From positions 1 to 57,139 of the forward strand of contig NZ_BAEV01000010.1 in NCBI RefSeq assembly GCF_000246895.1: DNA of 57,139 nucleotides. The letters run 5' to 3'. Each line of letters begins with the position of its first letter. Position 1 is the first letter of the stretch. Positions 34,811-45,660 of the stretch are shown in pieces. The notes below the pieces were generated by a model that made no database searches, was not told the DNA's origin, and was given only the letters and a program-made list of their open reading frames with translations. Source of the stretch: Clostridium arbusti SL206. Lineage in GTDB: Bacteria; Bacillota; Clostridia; Clostridiales; Clostridiaceae. The translations under genes were made by a program, and so were the position numbers.

Positions 34811-34885
34811 CTAGTTAAAATCTTAATAGAATGTATATGGAATTCAATTTATTAAATTAATTATATTTAGGAGGAATTTTATAAC

Positions 34886-35425
34886 ATGGGAAAAAAATTA
34901 ATGAAAAATCTGCTTTTAGGATTACTTTTTACACTTATATTATCCACAACTGCACTAGCGAATAGCGGTGGTGGAACTAAAATTGAAAAAAATGTGGATG
35001 GAATAAAAGTTGATTTAATTTTAAGCGGTGATACAGTAAAAACCGGTGATAATGAGTTAACAATTAAGCTTTATGATGAAAAAGGACAACCGTTAGAAAA
35101 TGCAAATGTTAAAGTAACTGCTGAAATGCCAGGAAACAGTATGGATGATATGAAGATGAATAATTCTAAACCTGAAGCTATTAGCTTTAAAGCAGGACAT
35201 GAAAAGGGCGAATATACAGGAAATATAAATTTTTCTGATAAGGGTAATTGGACAGTAAAAACAGATTTCACGGTAGAAAATCAGGAAAAAATGGCTGATT
35301 TTGATGTAAAAATAGCTAGCTCTGGTCCTAATTGGTTCATCATAGGTGGATTTCTAGGAGTAGTCGTTATAATTATCATTATTGCTGCAGTATCTAAAAA
35401 TAAGAAAAAAGCTTCAGCAGCATAG
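34886..35425 (+). CDS. Exported FixH/YtkA-like protein with C-terminal anchor
   Basis: A 179-residue protein: signal peptide (about 1-26, LSTTALANS), one immunoglobulin-like YtkA/FixH domain (about 35-140) with the typical LTIKLYDEKGQPLENANV strand pair, a Met-containing loop (AEMPGNSMDDMKMNNS), then a transmembrane helix and a Lys-rich tail. FixH/CcoH partners polyferredoxin FixG/CcoG in cbb3 oxidase assembly, and the next gene is such a polyferredoxin. The Met-rich loop could bind copper. AGGAGG precedes the ATG. Confidence 0.78.
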   Translation: MGKKLMKNLLLGLLFTLILSTTALANSGGGTKIEKNVDGIKVDLILSGDTVKTGDNELTIKLYDEKGQPLENANVKVTAEMPGNSMDDMKMNNSKPEAISFKAGHEKGEYTGNINFSDKGNWTVKTDFTVENQEKMADFDVKIASSGPNWFIIGGFLGVVVIIIIIAAVSKNKKKASAA

Positions 35426-35445
35426 AAAGTGAGGAATTAATTCTT

Positions 35446-36831
35446 ATGGAAGAAAAGAAAAAACATACAGATAAAAAAGATTCTAATTCTTCATCTAAGG
35501 TAAATTTACTTAACAATAAAATATTTAAAAAGTTTATACAAAGTAAATGGTATCCTGGTATATTCCAATGGCCAGTTTTAATTATTTTTGCTTTTATTGT
35601 CTATGAATTATTAGTTGGTCCATCTACTGCTCATGATAACTTTGGTACAGCTGGTACATGGGTACTATGGTGGCCTATACTTCCAATTATGTTATTTGTT
35701 CTTGGTAGATTCTGGTGTGCTATATGTCCCTTTGGCCTTATAAATGATCTTGTTCAAAAGTTTGTGGGAAACAACCGACCAGTTCCTAAATTCTTAAGAA
35801 AATACGGAATATGGATTATAGATGCAATGTTTATAATGATAACCTGGAGTGACCATGTTTGGGGAGTTGTTGAATCACCTCGTGGTTCAGCAGTTGTACT
35901 GCTACTTATTACTGCTGGAGTTATTTTTTCAGGTGCATTCTTTGAACGCAGAACTTGGTGTAGATATCTATGCTTCCTTGGTGGTGTATCTGGTAACTAT
36001 ACAAGAGTTGGCATGATGGAATTAAGAGCAACTCCAGAAAAATGTGCTAAATGTAAGGTACTTGCCTGTTATAAAGGTAGTGAAAAAGCCGATGGATGCC
36101 CAATGTTTGAGTTCCCAAGAACCATGGAAAGCAATGCAGAATGTAATTTTTGTGGTAACTGTGTAAAGAACTGCCCTAATGATTCTATTAAAGTGTACCC
36201 ACGTGTACCTACTAAAGAATTATGGTTTATTCGTAAACCTAAGCTTCCAGAATCATTTCTAGCTGTTGTAATTATGGGTATCGTATTTGTTCAAAATATT
36301 ACTATGGTGGATATATGGAAAGATATCTTAAACTGGCTGGAAAATGTAACTGGAACTACAAGTTACTATGTAACCTTCACTGTAACTTTTATTATTGCAA
36401 TGCTAATTCCTATTTTTTTACTTTCTGTAACAGGATTAATTGCAAAGAAATTTAATGGAGATTCAGTTAAACAAAACTTTGCTAGATTCGGATATGCTAT
36501 TATACCATTGGATTTAGCAGGTCATATAGCTCATAACTTATTTCATTTACTAGCAGAAGGTAAATCTGTAATTTTCACCTTTGTAGAACTTTTTGGAGTA
36601 GAGATGCATGGGTCAACAGCCATCTTAGACAATAAAACTATACAAGCACTTCAGTTCATTTTAATTGGGCTTGGAGCTTTAGGTTCAATATACACCGTTT
36701 ATAGGATTTCAAAGCATACTTATGGCAACAAAAATGCTTTGAAAACCACAGTTGTTTATACAATCTTAATAGTGTTTTTAGCAGTTGTAAATATTATATT
36801 ATTTGCTCTTCCAATGGCAATGCGTATGTAA
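35446..36831 (+). CDS. NapH/NosR/CcoG-like membrane polyferredoxin
   Basis: A 461-residue membrane protein. Two CxxxCP-like motifs lie next to helices (GRFWCAICPFGL and RTWCRYLCFLGG), as in NosR and NapH. A ferredoxin domain follows at about 200-250: CAKCKVLACYKG, then ADGCPMFEF and CNFCGNCVKNCPND. The C-terminal half has four or five helices with His residues (LAGHIAHNLFHLL). Proteins of this kind move electrons between quinol and extracytoplasmic proteins or reduce Cu(II). It could link menaquinone to the hydrogenase or to an unknown reductase; that is inference. Last gene of the operon. Confidence 0.82.
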   Translation: MEEKKKHTDKKDSNSSSKVNLLNNKIFKKFIQSKWYPGIFQWPVLIIFAFIVYELLVGPSTAHDNFGTAGTWVLWWPILPIMLFVLGRFWCAICPFGLINDLVQKFVGNNRPVPKFLRKYGIWIIDAMFIMITWSDHVWGVVESPRGSAVVLLLITAGVIFSGAFFERRTWCRYLCFLGGVSGNYTRVGMMELRATPEKCAKCKVLACYKGSEKADGCPMFEFPRTMESNAECNFCGNCVKNCPNDSIKVYPRVPTKELWFIRKPKLPESFLAVVIMGIVFVQNITMVDIWKDILNWLENVTGTTSYYVTFTVTFIIAMLIPIFLLSVTGLIAKKFNGDSVKQNFARFGYAIIPLDLAGHIAHNLFHLLAEGKSVIFTFVELFGVEMHGSTAILDNKTIQALQFILIGLGALGSIYTVYRISKHTYGNKNALKTTVVYTILIVFLAVVNIILFALPMAMRM

Positions 36832-36867
36832 TTTAAGCTATTAAAATCTAGATATTAAAATTTTAAG

Positions 36868-36965
36868 ACCATATCTTTCATCAAAAATCAATGACTTAGA
36901 CATGTAGCTTCAAATGCTATAGCTCCTAGTTATCAGATAAATGATGATAGTATGGTCTCTCTTTA
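36868..36965 (+). terminator. Long structured terminator after the polyferredoxin gene
   Basis: AGACCATA (36868-36875) pairs with TATGGTCT (36952-36959) and TCATC with GATGA inside them. A further small stem TAGC/GCTA lies within the 75-bp loop, and CTCTTT follows. The large loop makes this unusual for a simple terminator. Confidence 0.45.
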
Positions 36966-36993
36966 TAAAATATTTATATTAATTCATTATATT
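36961..36993 (+). promoter_or_regulatory. Weak direct-repeat box candidate upstream of the CAAX protease-menG unit
   Basis: CTTTATAA (36961-36968), 3 bp, ATTTATAT (36972-36979), 8 bp, TATATT (36988-36993). The spacing fits, but in this AT-rich stretch the half-sites could arise by chance. Confidence 0.3.
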
Positions 36994-37116
36994 AGCCATA
37001 TAGCCATATAATTTCTATTATTATTATTTCTTCTTATATATTGATTTCATATAACAAATATTATTTTGTTTAAATTAGCTAATATGAATTTTTAACCTTT
37101 AGATGGAGATGATATT

Positions 37117-37743
37117 TTGGCTGAAAATAAAAAAAGTTTGACTTATATATTTTTCACATTAATTTTAGCATCAGTTCTATGGTATCTATTGTTTGTTATT
37201 AAGCCTTTTAACTTTTGGATAGAAATGAGCTTTTCTATTCTTGTTCTAATACTTAGTGCTTCATTTTCAAAAAATAGCTTTTTTATATTTAAGAAAGTAA
37301 GCTTTAGAGATATACTTTTAGGTATTTTTTCAGCTATTGTGTTATATGCTATATTTTATTTTGGAAATATAGTATCAGGATATTTGTTTTCATTCAAGGA
37401 TACAGAAATATTATCAATTTACAATAATAGATCACAAGAAAATCTAAAACTTATAAGTGTACTACTTCTTTTCTTAATTGGTCCAGGAGAAGAAATTTAC
37501 TGGAGAGGCTTTATTCAAACAACCTTAGCTAGAATATTAGGAGAAAATAAAGGATATATCTTATCAGCAGTACTTTATGCATTAGTACACATTATCACTG
37601 GAAACATCATGTTAGTTTTGGCAGCTTTTGTATGTGGATTATACTGGGGATGGCTTTATAAGAAAGAACAAACTCTTATACCAGTAATTATATCACACGC
37701 ACTTTGGGATCTTACAATATTTGTTTTATTCCCACTAATATAA
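37117..37743 (+). CDS. CPBP/CAAX-type intramembrane protease
   Basis: A 208-residue membrane protein with about six helices. Conserved ABI-domain motifs: GPGEEIYWRGFIQTTLARI (EExxxR), YALVHIITGNIM (His) and ISHALWDLTIF (His). Such glutamic proteases process prenylated or leader-bearing peptides; the substrate here is unknown. TTG start with GGAGATGATATT upstream. It is 15 bp from menG, so probably co-transcribed. Confidence 0.85.
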   Translation: MAENKKSLTYIFFTLILASVLWYLLFVIKPFNFWIEMSFSILVLILSASFSKNSFFIFKKVSFRDILLGIFSAIVLYAIFYFGNIVSGYLFSFKDTEILSIYNNRSQENLKLISVLLLFLIGPGEEIYWRGFIQTTLARILGENKGYILSAVLYALVHIITGNIMLVLAAFVCGLYWGWLYKKEQTLIPVIISHALWDLTIFVLFPLI

Positions 37744-37758
37744 AAAGGAGGTTATAAT

Positions 37759-38475
37759 ATGCTCAGTCAAAAGTCAAATGTTCAAAATATCTTTTCATCT
37801 ATTGCTGAAAAATATGATATGTTGAATACAGTATTAACTCTTAATATTGATAGTCTTTGGAGAAAAAAAGCTATAAATATTTCAAATATAAATGAAAATA
37901 GTAAAGTTTTAGATTTATGCTGCGGTACTGGTAAAATGGTATACTATACCTGCAAAAAAGTTGGTAAGAGCACTGAAGTTATAGGTTTAGATTTCAATGA
38001 AGCTATGCTTGAGGTAGGTTATAAAAATCTTAATAAAAGTATTACTGACTATAAATTTAAATTACTTAAAGGTGATGTGCAAGCACTTCCCTTTAGAGAT
38101 TGCAGCTTTGATTGTGTAACTATTGCCTTTGGATTAAGAAACATTCCCAATAAAACAAAGGCACTATCTGAAATCTACAGAGTACTAAAGCCAGGTGGAA
38201 AGGTAATATGCTTAGAATTATCAACTCCACAAATACCTATATTTAAGCAATTATATGGATTGTATTTTAACAATATGCTTCCCATTATTGGATATTTAGG
38301 CACTGGTAGTAAAAATGCCTATTCCTATCTTAGAGACTCTGTAAACAAATTTATGTCAAAAGCTGAACTTAAATATGCCTTTAAATCCATAGGCTTCAAT
38401 GATGCTAACTACAAATCTCTGTCTGGAGGTATAGCTTCTATACACTACGGTACAAAACCAGTTGTACTTAAATAA
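37759..38475 (+). CDS. menG: Demethylmenaquinone methyltransferase (MenG/UbiE)
   Basis: A 238-residue class I SAM methyltransferase with the N-terminal FSSIAEKYDMLNTVL, SAM motif VLDLCCGTGKM, and UbiE-specific TIAFGLRNIPNK and KNAYSYLRDSV. It performs the last step of menaquinone synthesis. AAAAGGAGG precedes the ATG. It lies apart from the other men genes, next to the convergent nuo operon. Confidence 0.94.
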   Translation: MLSQKSNVQNIFSSIAEKYDMLNTVLTLNIDSLWRKKAINISNINENSKVLDLCCGTGKMVYYTCKKVGKSTEVIGLDFNEAMLEVGYKNLNKSITDYKFKLLKGDVQALPFRDCSFDCVTIAFGLRNIPNKTKALSEIYRVLKPGGKVICLELSTPQIPIFKQLYGLYFNNMLPIIGYLGTGSKNAYSYLRDSVNKFMSKAELKYAFKSIGFNDANYKSLSGGIASIHYGTKPVVLK

Positions 38476-38503
38476 CCTGTTTACACGTATTTGTAACACA
38501 TAA

Positions 38504-38534
38504 AAAACTCGCTACTTTTCTATAGCGAGTTTTA
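38504..38534. terminator. Bidirectional terminator between menG and nuoN
   Basis: AAAACTCGCTA (38504-38514) and TAGCGAGTTTT (38523-38533) form a perfect stem flanked by A and T runs. It serves menG on the plus strand and nuo on the minus strand. Confidence 0.85.
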
Positions 38535-38623
38535 ATGTTTTTTCAAATAATCTACTTTTCGCCCATTCTACCGTTGGACTGCCTTAAATTATTCCCCAAA
38601 TTAAAGGTCCTGCACTTCTTTTG

Positions 38624-40030
38624 TTACGGCAAAAACGCTTTAGAAACCGCTAAGACCACATTGATTAATTGGTTTGGGTAAATTCCAAGAATAACAAGCG
38701 CTATCATGGATACGGATAATGCTAATTTGGTGCTTTTGGAAACAGTAATTGCTTCAAATTCCTTAGGCCCTTCTCCAAAGTACATGACCTTAACCACTCT
38801 AAGATAGTAGTATGATGATACCACGCTCATACCAATACTTAAAAATGCTAGCCATAATTGTCCCTTCTCTATTATAGCTAAGAAAAGATAAAATTTTCCT
38901 ATAAATCCAGCCAATGGTGGCATTCCTGCCAGGGAAAGTAAAGAAATGAGCATGACAGCCGCCAGAAAAGGTGACCTTCGCGCTAAACAAGCATAATCTT
39001 TAATTTCATTACTACCTGTTGCTTTAGAAACAGCAATTGCAACCCCAAAAGCACCCATATTGGCAAAAATGTAAAATAAGCTATATAGTAAAATGGATGC
39101 CACACCAAGGCTTGAATTAGCAATAACACCCAATAAAAAATAGCCAGCTTGTGCAATACTTGAGTAAGCTAACATTCTTTTGATATTGGTCTGAGGAATG
39201 GCAACTAGATTACCTAATATAACGGTTAAAACAGATAAGAGAATGATTAATTCAACCCAATAACTAGAAACAGATGACATGCCGCCTATAAAAAGTCTTA
39301 GTAGTACTACCAAAGCAGCAGTTTTAGATGCTACTGCCAAAAATACAGTGATTGAAGTAGGTGCTCCTTCGTAAATATCTGGTGCCCACATATGAAAAGG
39401 AACAATAGAAATTTTAAAAGCAAAACCTGCCATTAGAAATATCATTCCCAGTATTTCTAATGGTACAAACTGTCCTGCTCTTAACACATCTGCAATTTCT
39501 TTAATAATGGTAGTTTGCGTTACACCGTACATTAGACTTAATCCATACAGAAAAATTGCTGAAGACATTGCACCCAAAATAATATATTTTAAACTTGCTT
39601 CTTTGGACTTTTCATCCCCTTGATAAGCAATTAAAATACAAAAAGAAATGGTCATTAGTTCTAGCCCCATATACAGGGTTATAAGTTCTCCAGAGGATGC
39701 CATAACCATCATTCCCAAAAGTGCTGAAACAATTAAGGCATAGAACTCTCCTTGTTTAGATACTATATGATCTTTAGAAACTAAAACAGTTAAAATGGCA
39801 GCAATTAAAAATAGCTGTTTAAAAAAAATACTAAAAGAATCAATAATGTAAGCTCCACCAAACAAATTTTGTGGATGACTGCCATTAAATAAAGAAATTA
39901 TTAAAATTGTGAAAAGACCTATTCCTGTGAGCAATGCAAATTTCTCTTTATGCTTTGGCAGTAATAAATTTACTACCAAAAGAATAATACATAAAGTCGC
40001 AGTTAAGAGTTCAACTATATAGCTAACCAT
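38624..40030 (-). CDS. nuoN: Complex I subunit NuoN
   Basis: A 468-residue antiporter-like proton-pumping subunit with about 14 helices. Typical segments include [18 protein letters not shown] (key Glu), [20 protein letters not shown] and [19 protein letters not shown]. It overlaps the nuoM stop by 1 bp. Last gene of the nuo operon. Ion-path Lys and Glu residues appear present. Confidence 0.95.
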   Translation of the reverse strand: MVSYIVELLTATLCIILLVVNLLLPKHKEKFALLTGIGLFTILIISLFNGSHPQNLFGGAYIIDSFSIFFKQLFLIAAILTVLVSKDHIVSKQGEFYALIVSALLGMMVMASSGELITLYMGLELMTISFCILIAYQGDEKSKEASLKYIILGAMSSAIFLYGLSLMYGVTQTTIIKEIADVLRAGQFVPLEILGMIFLMAGFAFKISIVPFHMWAPDIYEGAPTSITVFLAVASKTAALVVLLRLFIGGMSSVSSYWVELIILLSVLTVILGNLVAIPQTNIKRMLAYSSIAQAGYFLLGVIANSSLGVASILLYSLFYIFANMGAFGVAIAVSKATGSNEIKDYACLARRSPFLAAVMLISLLSLAGMPPLAGFIGKFYLFLAIIEKGQLWLAFLSIGMSVVSSYYYLRVVKVMYFGEGPKEFEAITVSKSTKLALSVSMIALVILGIYPNQLINVVLAVSKAFLP

Positions 40031-41553
40031 TAAAATCCCCTCCCGATAATCCCTGCTTCTGATATTCTCTTAATCAAGGGAATTGCCCCACTATGAATAA
40101 GATTAATTAACGGTGCTGGGAATAGGCCAAAAAATATTAATACACCTGATAAGATAACTATAGGAATCATTTCCACACCTTTAGCATCTTTTAAGTGATC
40201 CCATTCTTTTTTTCTAGGACCAAGGAAAGTATCTTGAATCACCTTCAATATATAAACAGCTGTAATGACAATTCCTAGAACAGCTAAAATTGAGATGACT
40301 TTAAAAGGTATAACTGAAAATAATTTTGTTGTTTTGCTAAAGGAACCTACAAATATGAGAAATTCAGCAACAAAATTATTTAGCCCTGGCAAACCCAGTG
40401 ATGCAAAGCCGGCAATTATAAAACCAATGGCTATTCTTGGCATCTGATGCATTAGTCCTCCAAATTGAGCAATTTCTCTTGTATGAGCCTTATGATAAAT
40501 ATTACCTATTAAAGTAAAGAACAAAGCTGTCATAATACCATGAGCAAACATCTGCGCTACTGCCCCGTCAATTCCTGCAAAATTTAAAGAGGCAATCCCC
40601 AAAAGTACATATCCCATATGACTTACGCTAGAATAGCCAATTACAAATTTCAAGTCCTTTTGAGCCATGGCAACCAAAGCACCATATACTACATTGGCAA
40701 TAGATAGTACTGCAATTAAAGGAACCCAGTATTTTGCACCTTCTGGGAAAAGAAATATTCCTGCCCTGATAATTCCATAACCGCCTAGTTTCATCAAAAC
40801 TCCAGCATGGAGCATGCTCACAGCTGTTGGTGCAGCTACGTGCCCATCAGGAGACCATGTATGAAAGGGCCACATAGGAACTAAAATGCCAAAGCCTATT
40901 AGCATTAGAAAAAAAGCAAATTTCTGAAAACCAAAACTATAATTAATACTGCTAAGAGTTTGAATATCGAAACTTCTTATCCCTAGGCTATTGCCATATA
41001 CAAAGGTTGCAATGATCCCAACTAAAACAATTGAACTACCTACCAATAAATACAGAGTTAACTTCATTGCTGCGTAGTCTTTCCGAGTACTTCCCCAAAC
41101 GCCGATTAAGATATACATTGGAATAACAGCTATTTCAAAGAATAGAAAGAAGAAAAATAAATCTTGGGAAATAAATACCCCAAAAACACCTGCAACCAAT
41201 AATAGTAGAAATATGAAGAATTCCTTGATTCTATTCTCCATTTTCCATGATGCAAAAACACCTGTAAAAATAACAATGGAGGTAAGCAGTATCAAAGGCA
41301 AGCTTAAACCATCTACTCCCACAGAATAATTAATTCCGAAGGCAGGTATCCATGGATATGTCTCCATAAATTGAAGCCCACCTATTCCTCTATTATAAGT
41401 TACAAAAGCTACAATGGATAACAACAATGAAATTGAAGTGACAATTGCTGCGGTTACTTTTATTTCCTTCACCTTAGTTGCTGGAAGCAAAAGTATTATC
41501 ATAATACCTAAAATCGGTGCTAATAATATTAATGTTAATATCGGAAATTGCAT
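40030..41553 (-). CDS. nuoM: Complex I subunit NuoM
   Basis: A 507-residue antiporter-like subunit with the conserved [18 protein letters not shown] (Glu), [32 protein letters not shown] (Lys) and [23 protein letters not shown] precedes the ATG directly after the nuoL stop. Normal length. Confidence 0.96.
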   Translation of the reverse strand: MQFPILTLILLAPILGIMIILLLPATKVKEIKVTAAIVTSISLLLSIVAFVTYNRGIGGLQFMETYPWIPAFGINYSVGVDGLSLPLILLTSIVIFTGVFASWKMENRIKEFFIFLLLLVAGVFGVFISQDLFFFFLFFEIAVIPMYILIGVWGSTRKDYAAMKLTLYLLVGSSIVLVGIIATFVYGNSLGIRSFDIQTLSSINYSFGFQKFAFFLMLIGFGILVPMWPFHTWSPDGHVAAPTAVSMLHAGVLMKLGGYGIIRAGIFLFPEGAKYWVPLIAVLSIANVVYGALVAMAQKDLKFVIGYSSVSHMGYVLLGIASLNFAGIDGAVAQMFAHGIMTALFFTLIGNIYHKAHTREIAQFGGLMHQMPRIAIGFIIAGFASLGLPGLNNFVAEFLIFVGSFSKTTKLFSVIPFKVISILAVLGIVITAVYILKVIQDTFLGPRKKEWDHLKDAKGVEMIPIVILSGVLIFFGLFPAPLINLIHSGAIPLIKRISEAGIIGRGF

Positions 41554-43407
41554 CTATATCCCTCCTAAAATCGGTGCTGCTAACCATAGAATTATGAAAG
41601 CAATTGCTATAAAAAAAATGAAAGCATAATTCTGCACACTACCCGAGTTAACAAATCTAAGTCTTATACCCATCCTTTTTATTAAAGAAGTAGTATTATC
41701 AAAAATTCCATCTACTATCTTTCGATCACACCAATGGAAGAAATGAGAAATATTTAAAACAATTCTATCGTATATCCAATTATAAAACTCATTGAAATAA
41801 TATTGATTAAAAAGAAGTTGATGAATTGGTTTGAATCTCACACTAAGGGCTTCACTTGACACTACTTGCTTACCATAAATAAGCCAGCTTAATATGATTC
41901 CACCAAAAGCTGCCGCCACCGATTCACCCATAATGATTGGGTTTGGTAATGTACTTTGGGCCGCCTGAAAATATATGTATGAAGCAAAAGTCTTATTGAG
42001 GAAACCATAGAATATTGCAAAAACTGATAATATTATTAAAGGCAATGTCATATTCCAAGGATTTTCGTGTACTGAATGCTTCTGCTTTTCCTGGCCAAAG
42101 AAGACGGTAAAAACCAGACGCGCCATATAAAAAGCTGTTAAAAATGCTGTTATTAAACCTAAATAATATAAGAACTTATAGCCATGTTCGTAAGTTACAG
42201 ACAAAATTTCATCCTTGCTGAAAAAACCAGACAAAGGTGGAATCCCTGCCAAGGCTAAAGAACCAATAATGAAAGTCCAGCTGGTAATTTTCATTTTTTT
42301 AATTAGACCACCCATTTTAAAAATGTCCTGTACACCAATAGCATGAATAATACTACCAGCACCTAAAAATAATAAAGCTTTAAAAAATGCGTGACTGGTA
42401 AGATGAAATACACCAGCGGTAAATCCACCTACACCCATTGCCATAACCATATAACCTAACTGGCTCATTGTTGAAAAAGCCAATATCCTTTTTAAATCCC
42501 TCTGCACCAAAGCAATAGTACCTGCCATAAAGGCAGTTATTCCTCCAATGTAAGCAATTACTAAACTCACTTCATGTAATGAGGAAAATAAGATATAACC
42601 GCGTGCAAGGAGATACACACCTGCTGCCACCATTGTAGCTGCATGAATTAAAGCACTTACTGGTGTTGGTCCTTCCATAGCATCCGGAAGCCAGACATGC
42701 AGTGGAAATTGAGCTGACTTTGCAACTGGACCTGCAAAAATTAATAATGCTGCAATAGTAAGGAAGAAAACATTGGGATAAGTGGGAATACTAACAGCAA
42801 GTTCCCTAAAATTAAAAGTTCCAAAAGCTATGAAAAGACAAAGGATTCCTAATAAAAATCCAAAATCTCCCACTCTATTGGCAATAAATGCTTTCTTACT
42901 AGCTCTTGCAGCTGAATGCTTATGAAAATAAAAACCAATGAGAAGATAGGAACATAAACCTACCAATTCCCAGAAAAAAAACATCTGAAAATAGTTATTG
43001 GCAATAACTAAACCTAACATAGAGCTGCTGAACAGCGATAAATTTGCAAAGAATCTAGAAAACCCTGGATCATTTTGCATGTATCCTAAGGAATATATTT
43101 CCACCAACAATCCAATAAAAGTCACAATTAGAAGCATAATTGCGGTAAGTGGATCCATTAATACTCCTGCTGCAATATTAATTGGAACCGAAAGCCATGA
43201 AACAGCATATTCAACAGGCTGATTAATACTAACTCCAGAAGCAATAACGTCATAAAAAACACCTAAAGAAAATATAAGCGAAAGGGACATTCCTGTTATT
43301 GCAATTATTGCACTAATACGTTTAAATCTTTTTGTAATAAAGGCTATAAGTAAAAATGTAATTGCTGGAAATATTGGAATTAACCAAGCTAAACCTATAA
43401 ATATCAT
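41554..43407 (-). CDS. nuoL: Complex I subunit NuoL
   Basis: A 617-residue antiporter-like subunit, including the long C-terminal lateral-helix region. Motifs: FFFWELVGLCSYLLIGFYF, AQFPLHVWLPDAMEGPTP, LIHAATMVAAGVYL and AFSTMSQLGYMVMAMG. I use the ATG at 43407 with TAGGTG 5 bp upstream; an ATG at 43422 overlapping the end of nuoK is the alternative. Presence of the lateral helix argues for a complete pump. Confidence 0.94.
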   Translation of the reverse strand: MIFIGLAWLIPIFPAITFLLIAFITKRFKRISAIIAITGMSLSLIFSLGVFYDVIASGVSINQPVEYAVSWLSVPINIAAGVLMDPLTAIMLLIVTFIGLLVEIYSLGYMQNDPGFSRFFANLSLFSSSMLGLVIANNYFQMFFFWELVGLCSYLLIGFYFHKHSAARASKKAFIANRVGDFGFLLGILCLFIAFGTFNFRELAVSIPTYPNVFFLTIAALLIFAGPVAKSAQFPLHVWLPDAMEGPTPVSALIHAATMVAAGVYLLARGYILFSSLHEVSLVIAYIGGITAFMAGTIALVQRDLKRILAFSTMSQLGYMVMAMGVGGFTAGVFHLTSHAFFKALLFLGAGSIIHAIGVQDIFKMGGLIKKMKITSWTFIIGSLALAGIPPLSGFFSKDEILSVTYEHGYKFLYYLGLITAFLTAFYMARLVFTVFFGQEKQKHSVHENPWNMTLPLIILSVFAIFYGFLNKTFASYIYFQAAQSTLPNPIIMGESVAAAFGGIILSWLIYGKQVVSSEALSVRFKPIHQLLFNQYYFNEFYNWIYDRIVLNISHFFHWCDRKIVDGIFDNTTSLIKRMGIRLRFVNSGSVQNYAFIFFIAIAFIILWLAAPILGGI

Positions 43408-43415
43408 AATAACAC

Positions 43416-43724
43416 CTACCATTTCAAAATATTGAAATCCTCTACATTAGTTGTATTACGGCTGCGGTAAATATTTAAGATAATAGCTAAACCTACAGCA
43501 ATTTCAGCTGCTGCAACCACAATGACAAAAATAGCGAAAAGCTGTCCTGTAACTTTTGCGGGTGCTAAGAATTTATTAAAAGCTACTAAATTAATATTGA
43601 CTGCATTCATCATAATTTCCACCGACATTAATACACTGATAACATTTCTTTTTGCAAAAGCTCCATAAAGTCCAACACAAAACAAAGCTGCTGCTAATAG
43701 AAGATAACCCTCTAAACCAACCAT
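43416..43724 (-). CDS. nuoK: Complex I subunit NuoK
   Basis: A 102-residue protein with three helices and the two conserved membrane Glu residues ([12 protein letters not shown] and [11 protein letters not shown]) of the proton path. It starts immediately after the nuoJ stop, with AAAGGAG inside the end of nuoJ. Confidence 0.95.
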   Translation of the reverse strand: MVGLEGYLLLAAALFCVGLYGAFAKRNVISVLMSVEIMMNAVNINLVAFNKFLAPAKVTGQLFAIFVIVVAAAEIAVGLAIILNIYRSRNTTNVEDFNILKW

Positions 43725-44216
43725 TTAATTTTTCACTCCTTTAGCTAAAATAATGGCTCCTACCATAGCAATTAACAAAAGTATGGCAGAAATTTCAAAT
43801 GGAATCATATAATTTCCAAAGAATCCTTCTGCAATAGAACCAATGGTATTTTTTACTTCTAAATTTTCATAAGTAAAACGACTCACTAGAATCAAACGTG
43901 CAATCAGCGCAAAAAATCCTAAACAAAATATTAGACTGACCCATTTTAATTTATTAAATGGATTACTATTTTTCATTTCATTTTTTCGTGTAAGCATTAT
44001 AGCAAATACTATTAAAATAGAAATAGCACCCGCATAAATTAAAATCTGTACTAAACCCAGAAAATCCGCTTCAAGTAAAATGAAAACTACTGCGATACCT
44101 ATAAATGTTAATATCAGTAATAGTGCACTATGTACAATATTTTTTGAACGGACCACGCCTATGGCACAAGCTAAAATTAGAATTGCTATAGGCCAAAAAA
44201 CAAAAGATGAAATCAT
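43725..44216 (-). CDS. nuoJ: Complex I subunit NuoJ
   Basis: A 163-residue protein with five helices; the conserved LLEADFLGLVQILIYAGAIS (with the pi-bulge helix TM3) and IVFAIMLTR identify it. It overlaps the nuoI stop by 4 bp. Confidence 0.94.
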   Translation of the reverse strand: MISSFVFWPIAILILACAIGVVRSKNIVHSALLLILTFIGIAVVFILLEADFLGLVQILIYAGAISILIVFAIMLTRKNEMKNSNPFNKLKWVSLIFCLGFFALIARLILVSRFTYENLEVKNTIGSIAEGFFGNYMIPFEISAILLLIAMVGAIILAKGVKN

Positions 44217-44605
44217 AATAAGTCCCCCTTACTGCTGAATAGTGTCAATTTGGTTTCAGCTCTATTATAAGTACTTAATTCAAAATTAGTAGTAGACTGT
44301 AACGCTTTACTAGGACAGCTTTCAACACAAAGTCCACAAAAAAGGCAATACATTAATTCCATTTCATACTTACTTAAATGTCTTTTATTATTTTCATCTT
44401 TATAACTGTCAATGGTAATAACTCTATTAGGACAGCTCAAAGCACAAATACCACAAGAAATACATTTCTCTGAATCCAGTTTAAAAGAACAACGTGAACG
44501 TGGTGGTAACTTAGGATGCTGTTCTGGATACTGCTCTGTAATATTTTTTTCAAATAAATGCCCTAAGGTTACTCTAAGACCATTGATTAATCCTTTACCA
44601 AACAT
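44213..44605 (-). CDS. nuoI: Complex I Fe-S subunit NuoI
   Basis: A 130-residue protein with two [4Fe-4S] motifs: CISCGICALSCPNRV and CLFCGLCVESCPSKA (clusters N6a and N6b). It is somewhat short for the family (usually 150-180) but both clusters are complete. In a complex without NuoEFG this subunit is the likely docking point for a soluble donor such as ferredoxin. Confidence 0.95.
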   Translation of the reverse strand: MFGKGLINGLRVTLGHLFEKNITEQYPEQHPKLPPRSRCSFKLDSEKCISCGICALSCPNRVITIDSYKDENNKRHLSKYEMELMYCLFCGLCVESCPSKALQSTTNFELSTYNRAETKLTLFSSKGDLL

Positions 44606-44610
44606 CTAAC

Positions 44611-45648
44611 TCACCCCTTAATTAACTGAAAGATTTTAATACCTATCCCTGTAAATAAAACATTCATTAAAGAAATAGGAATAAGATATTTCCAATTTAA
44701 AGACATCATATGATCCAGTCTAAATCTAGGAAAAGTCCAGCGAACCAACATGAATAATAAAATTATTACATAGGTTTTTAATATAAACCAAATCCAGGAA
44801 GGTAATATAGGACCACTTGCTCCACCTAAAAACAAAGTGACTATAAGTGCTGAAATAGCAAACATATTGGTGTATTCAGCAAGATAAAAAAGTGCATAGC
44901 GCATTCCACTATATTCTGTAAATGGTCCAGCTACTATTTCCTGTTCTCCTTCAGGCAAGTCAAAAGGTCCTCTATTTAACTCAGCTGTTGCAGCAATAAA
45001 GTAGACAACAAAGGCAATAGGCTGTAGAAAAATGAACCAGACATTATGTTGTGCTCCAACGATTTCTGTCAATTTTAAAGAACCACTTAGCATGACAATG
45101 CCAAGAAGAGAAAAAATCATAGGTATTTCATAGCTAATCATTTGAGCAACTACTCGCATTCCTCCTAAGAGAGAATATTTATTATTAGATCCCCATCCCG
45201 CCATTAGAATGGGTACAGAAGCAGTTCCGGAAATGGCTATAAAATAAATTACACCCAAGTTTAAATTAGCTGCAATCATATTTTTGCCAAAGGGTAAAAC
45301 CACGTAGATTAATAGCGCAGGAACCATCACTAATAAAGATGCTAACCGAAAAACCCATCGGTCTGCTTTGCTCGGAATAATATCCTCTTTACCTAAAAGC
45401 TTGACCACATCAGCTAAGCTCTGAAACAACCCTCTAGGCCCAAATCGATTTGGACCTAGACGCTGCTGCAGAAAGCCACAAAATTTTCTCTCTAGATAAA
45501 TCAGATACATAGCATTTAACAAAACAAAAACTACAATAGCTATAAAATAAAGCACGCTCATAATTATACTCACAAAAATATGTGGTATTCCTAATGCCAA
45601 AATCAATTTTTTGGCCAAGCTAGATATATTTATAAAGATATTCTCCAT
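44611..45648 (-). CDS. nuoH: Complex I subunit NuoH
   Basis: A 345-residue membrane subunit lining the quinone chamber: [19 protein letters not shown], then [15 protein letters not shown] and [20 protein letters not shown] with [15 protein letters not shown], the acidic loop conserved in all complex I. AGGAGGG precedes the ATG. Confidence 0.96.
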   Translation of the reverse strand: MENIFINISSLAKKLILALGIPHIFVSIIMSVLYFIAIVVFVLLNAMYLIYLERKFCGFLQQRLGPNRFGPRGLFQSLADVVKLLGKEDIIPSKADRWVFRLASLLVMVPALLIYVVLPFGKNMIAANLNLGVIYFIAISGTASVPILMAGWGSNNKYSLLGGMRVVAQMISYEIPMIFSLLGIVMLSGSLKLTEIVGAQHNVWFIFLQPIAFVVYFIAATAELNRGPFDLPEGEQEIVAGPFTEYSGMRYALFYLAEYTNMFAISALIVTLFLGGASGPILPSWIWFILKTYVIILLFMLVRWTFPRFRLDHMMSLNWKYLIPISLMNVLFTGIGIKIFQLIKG

Positions 45649-45660
45649 TTTTCCCTCCTA

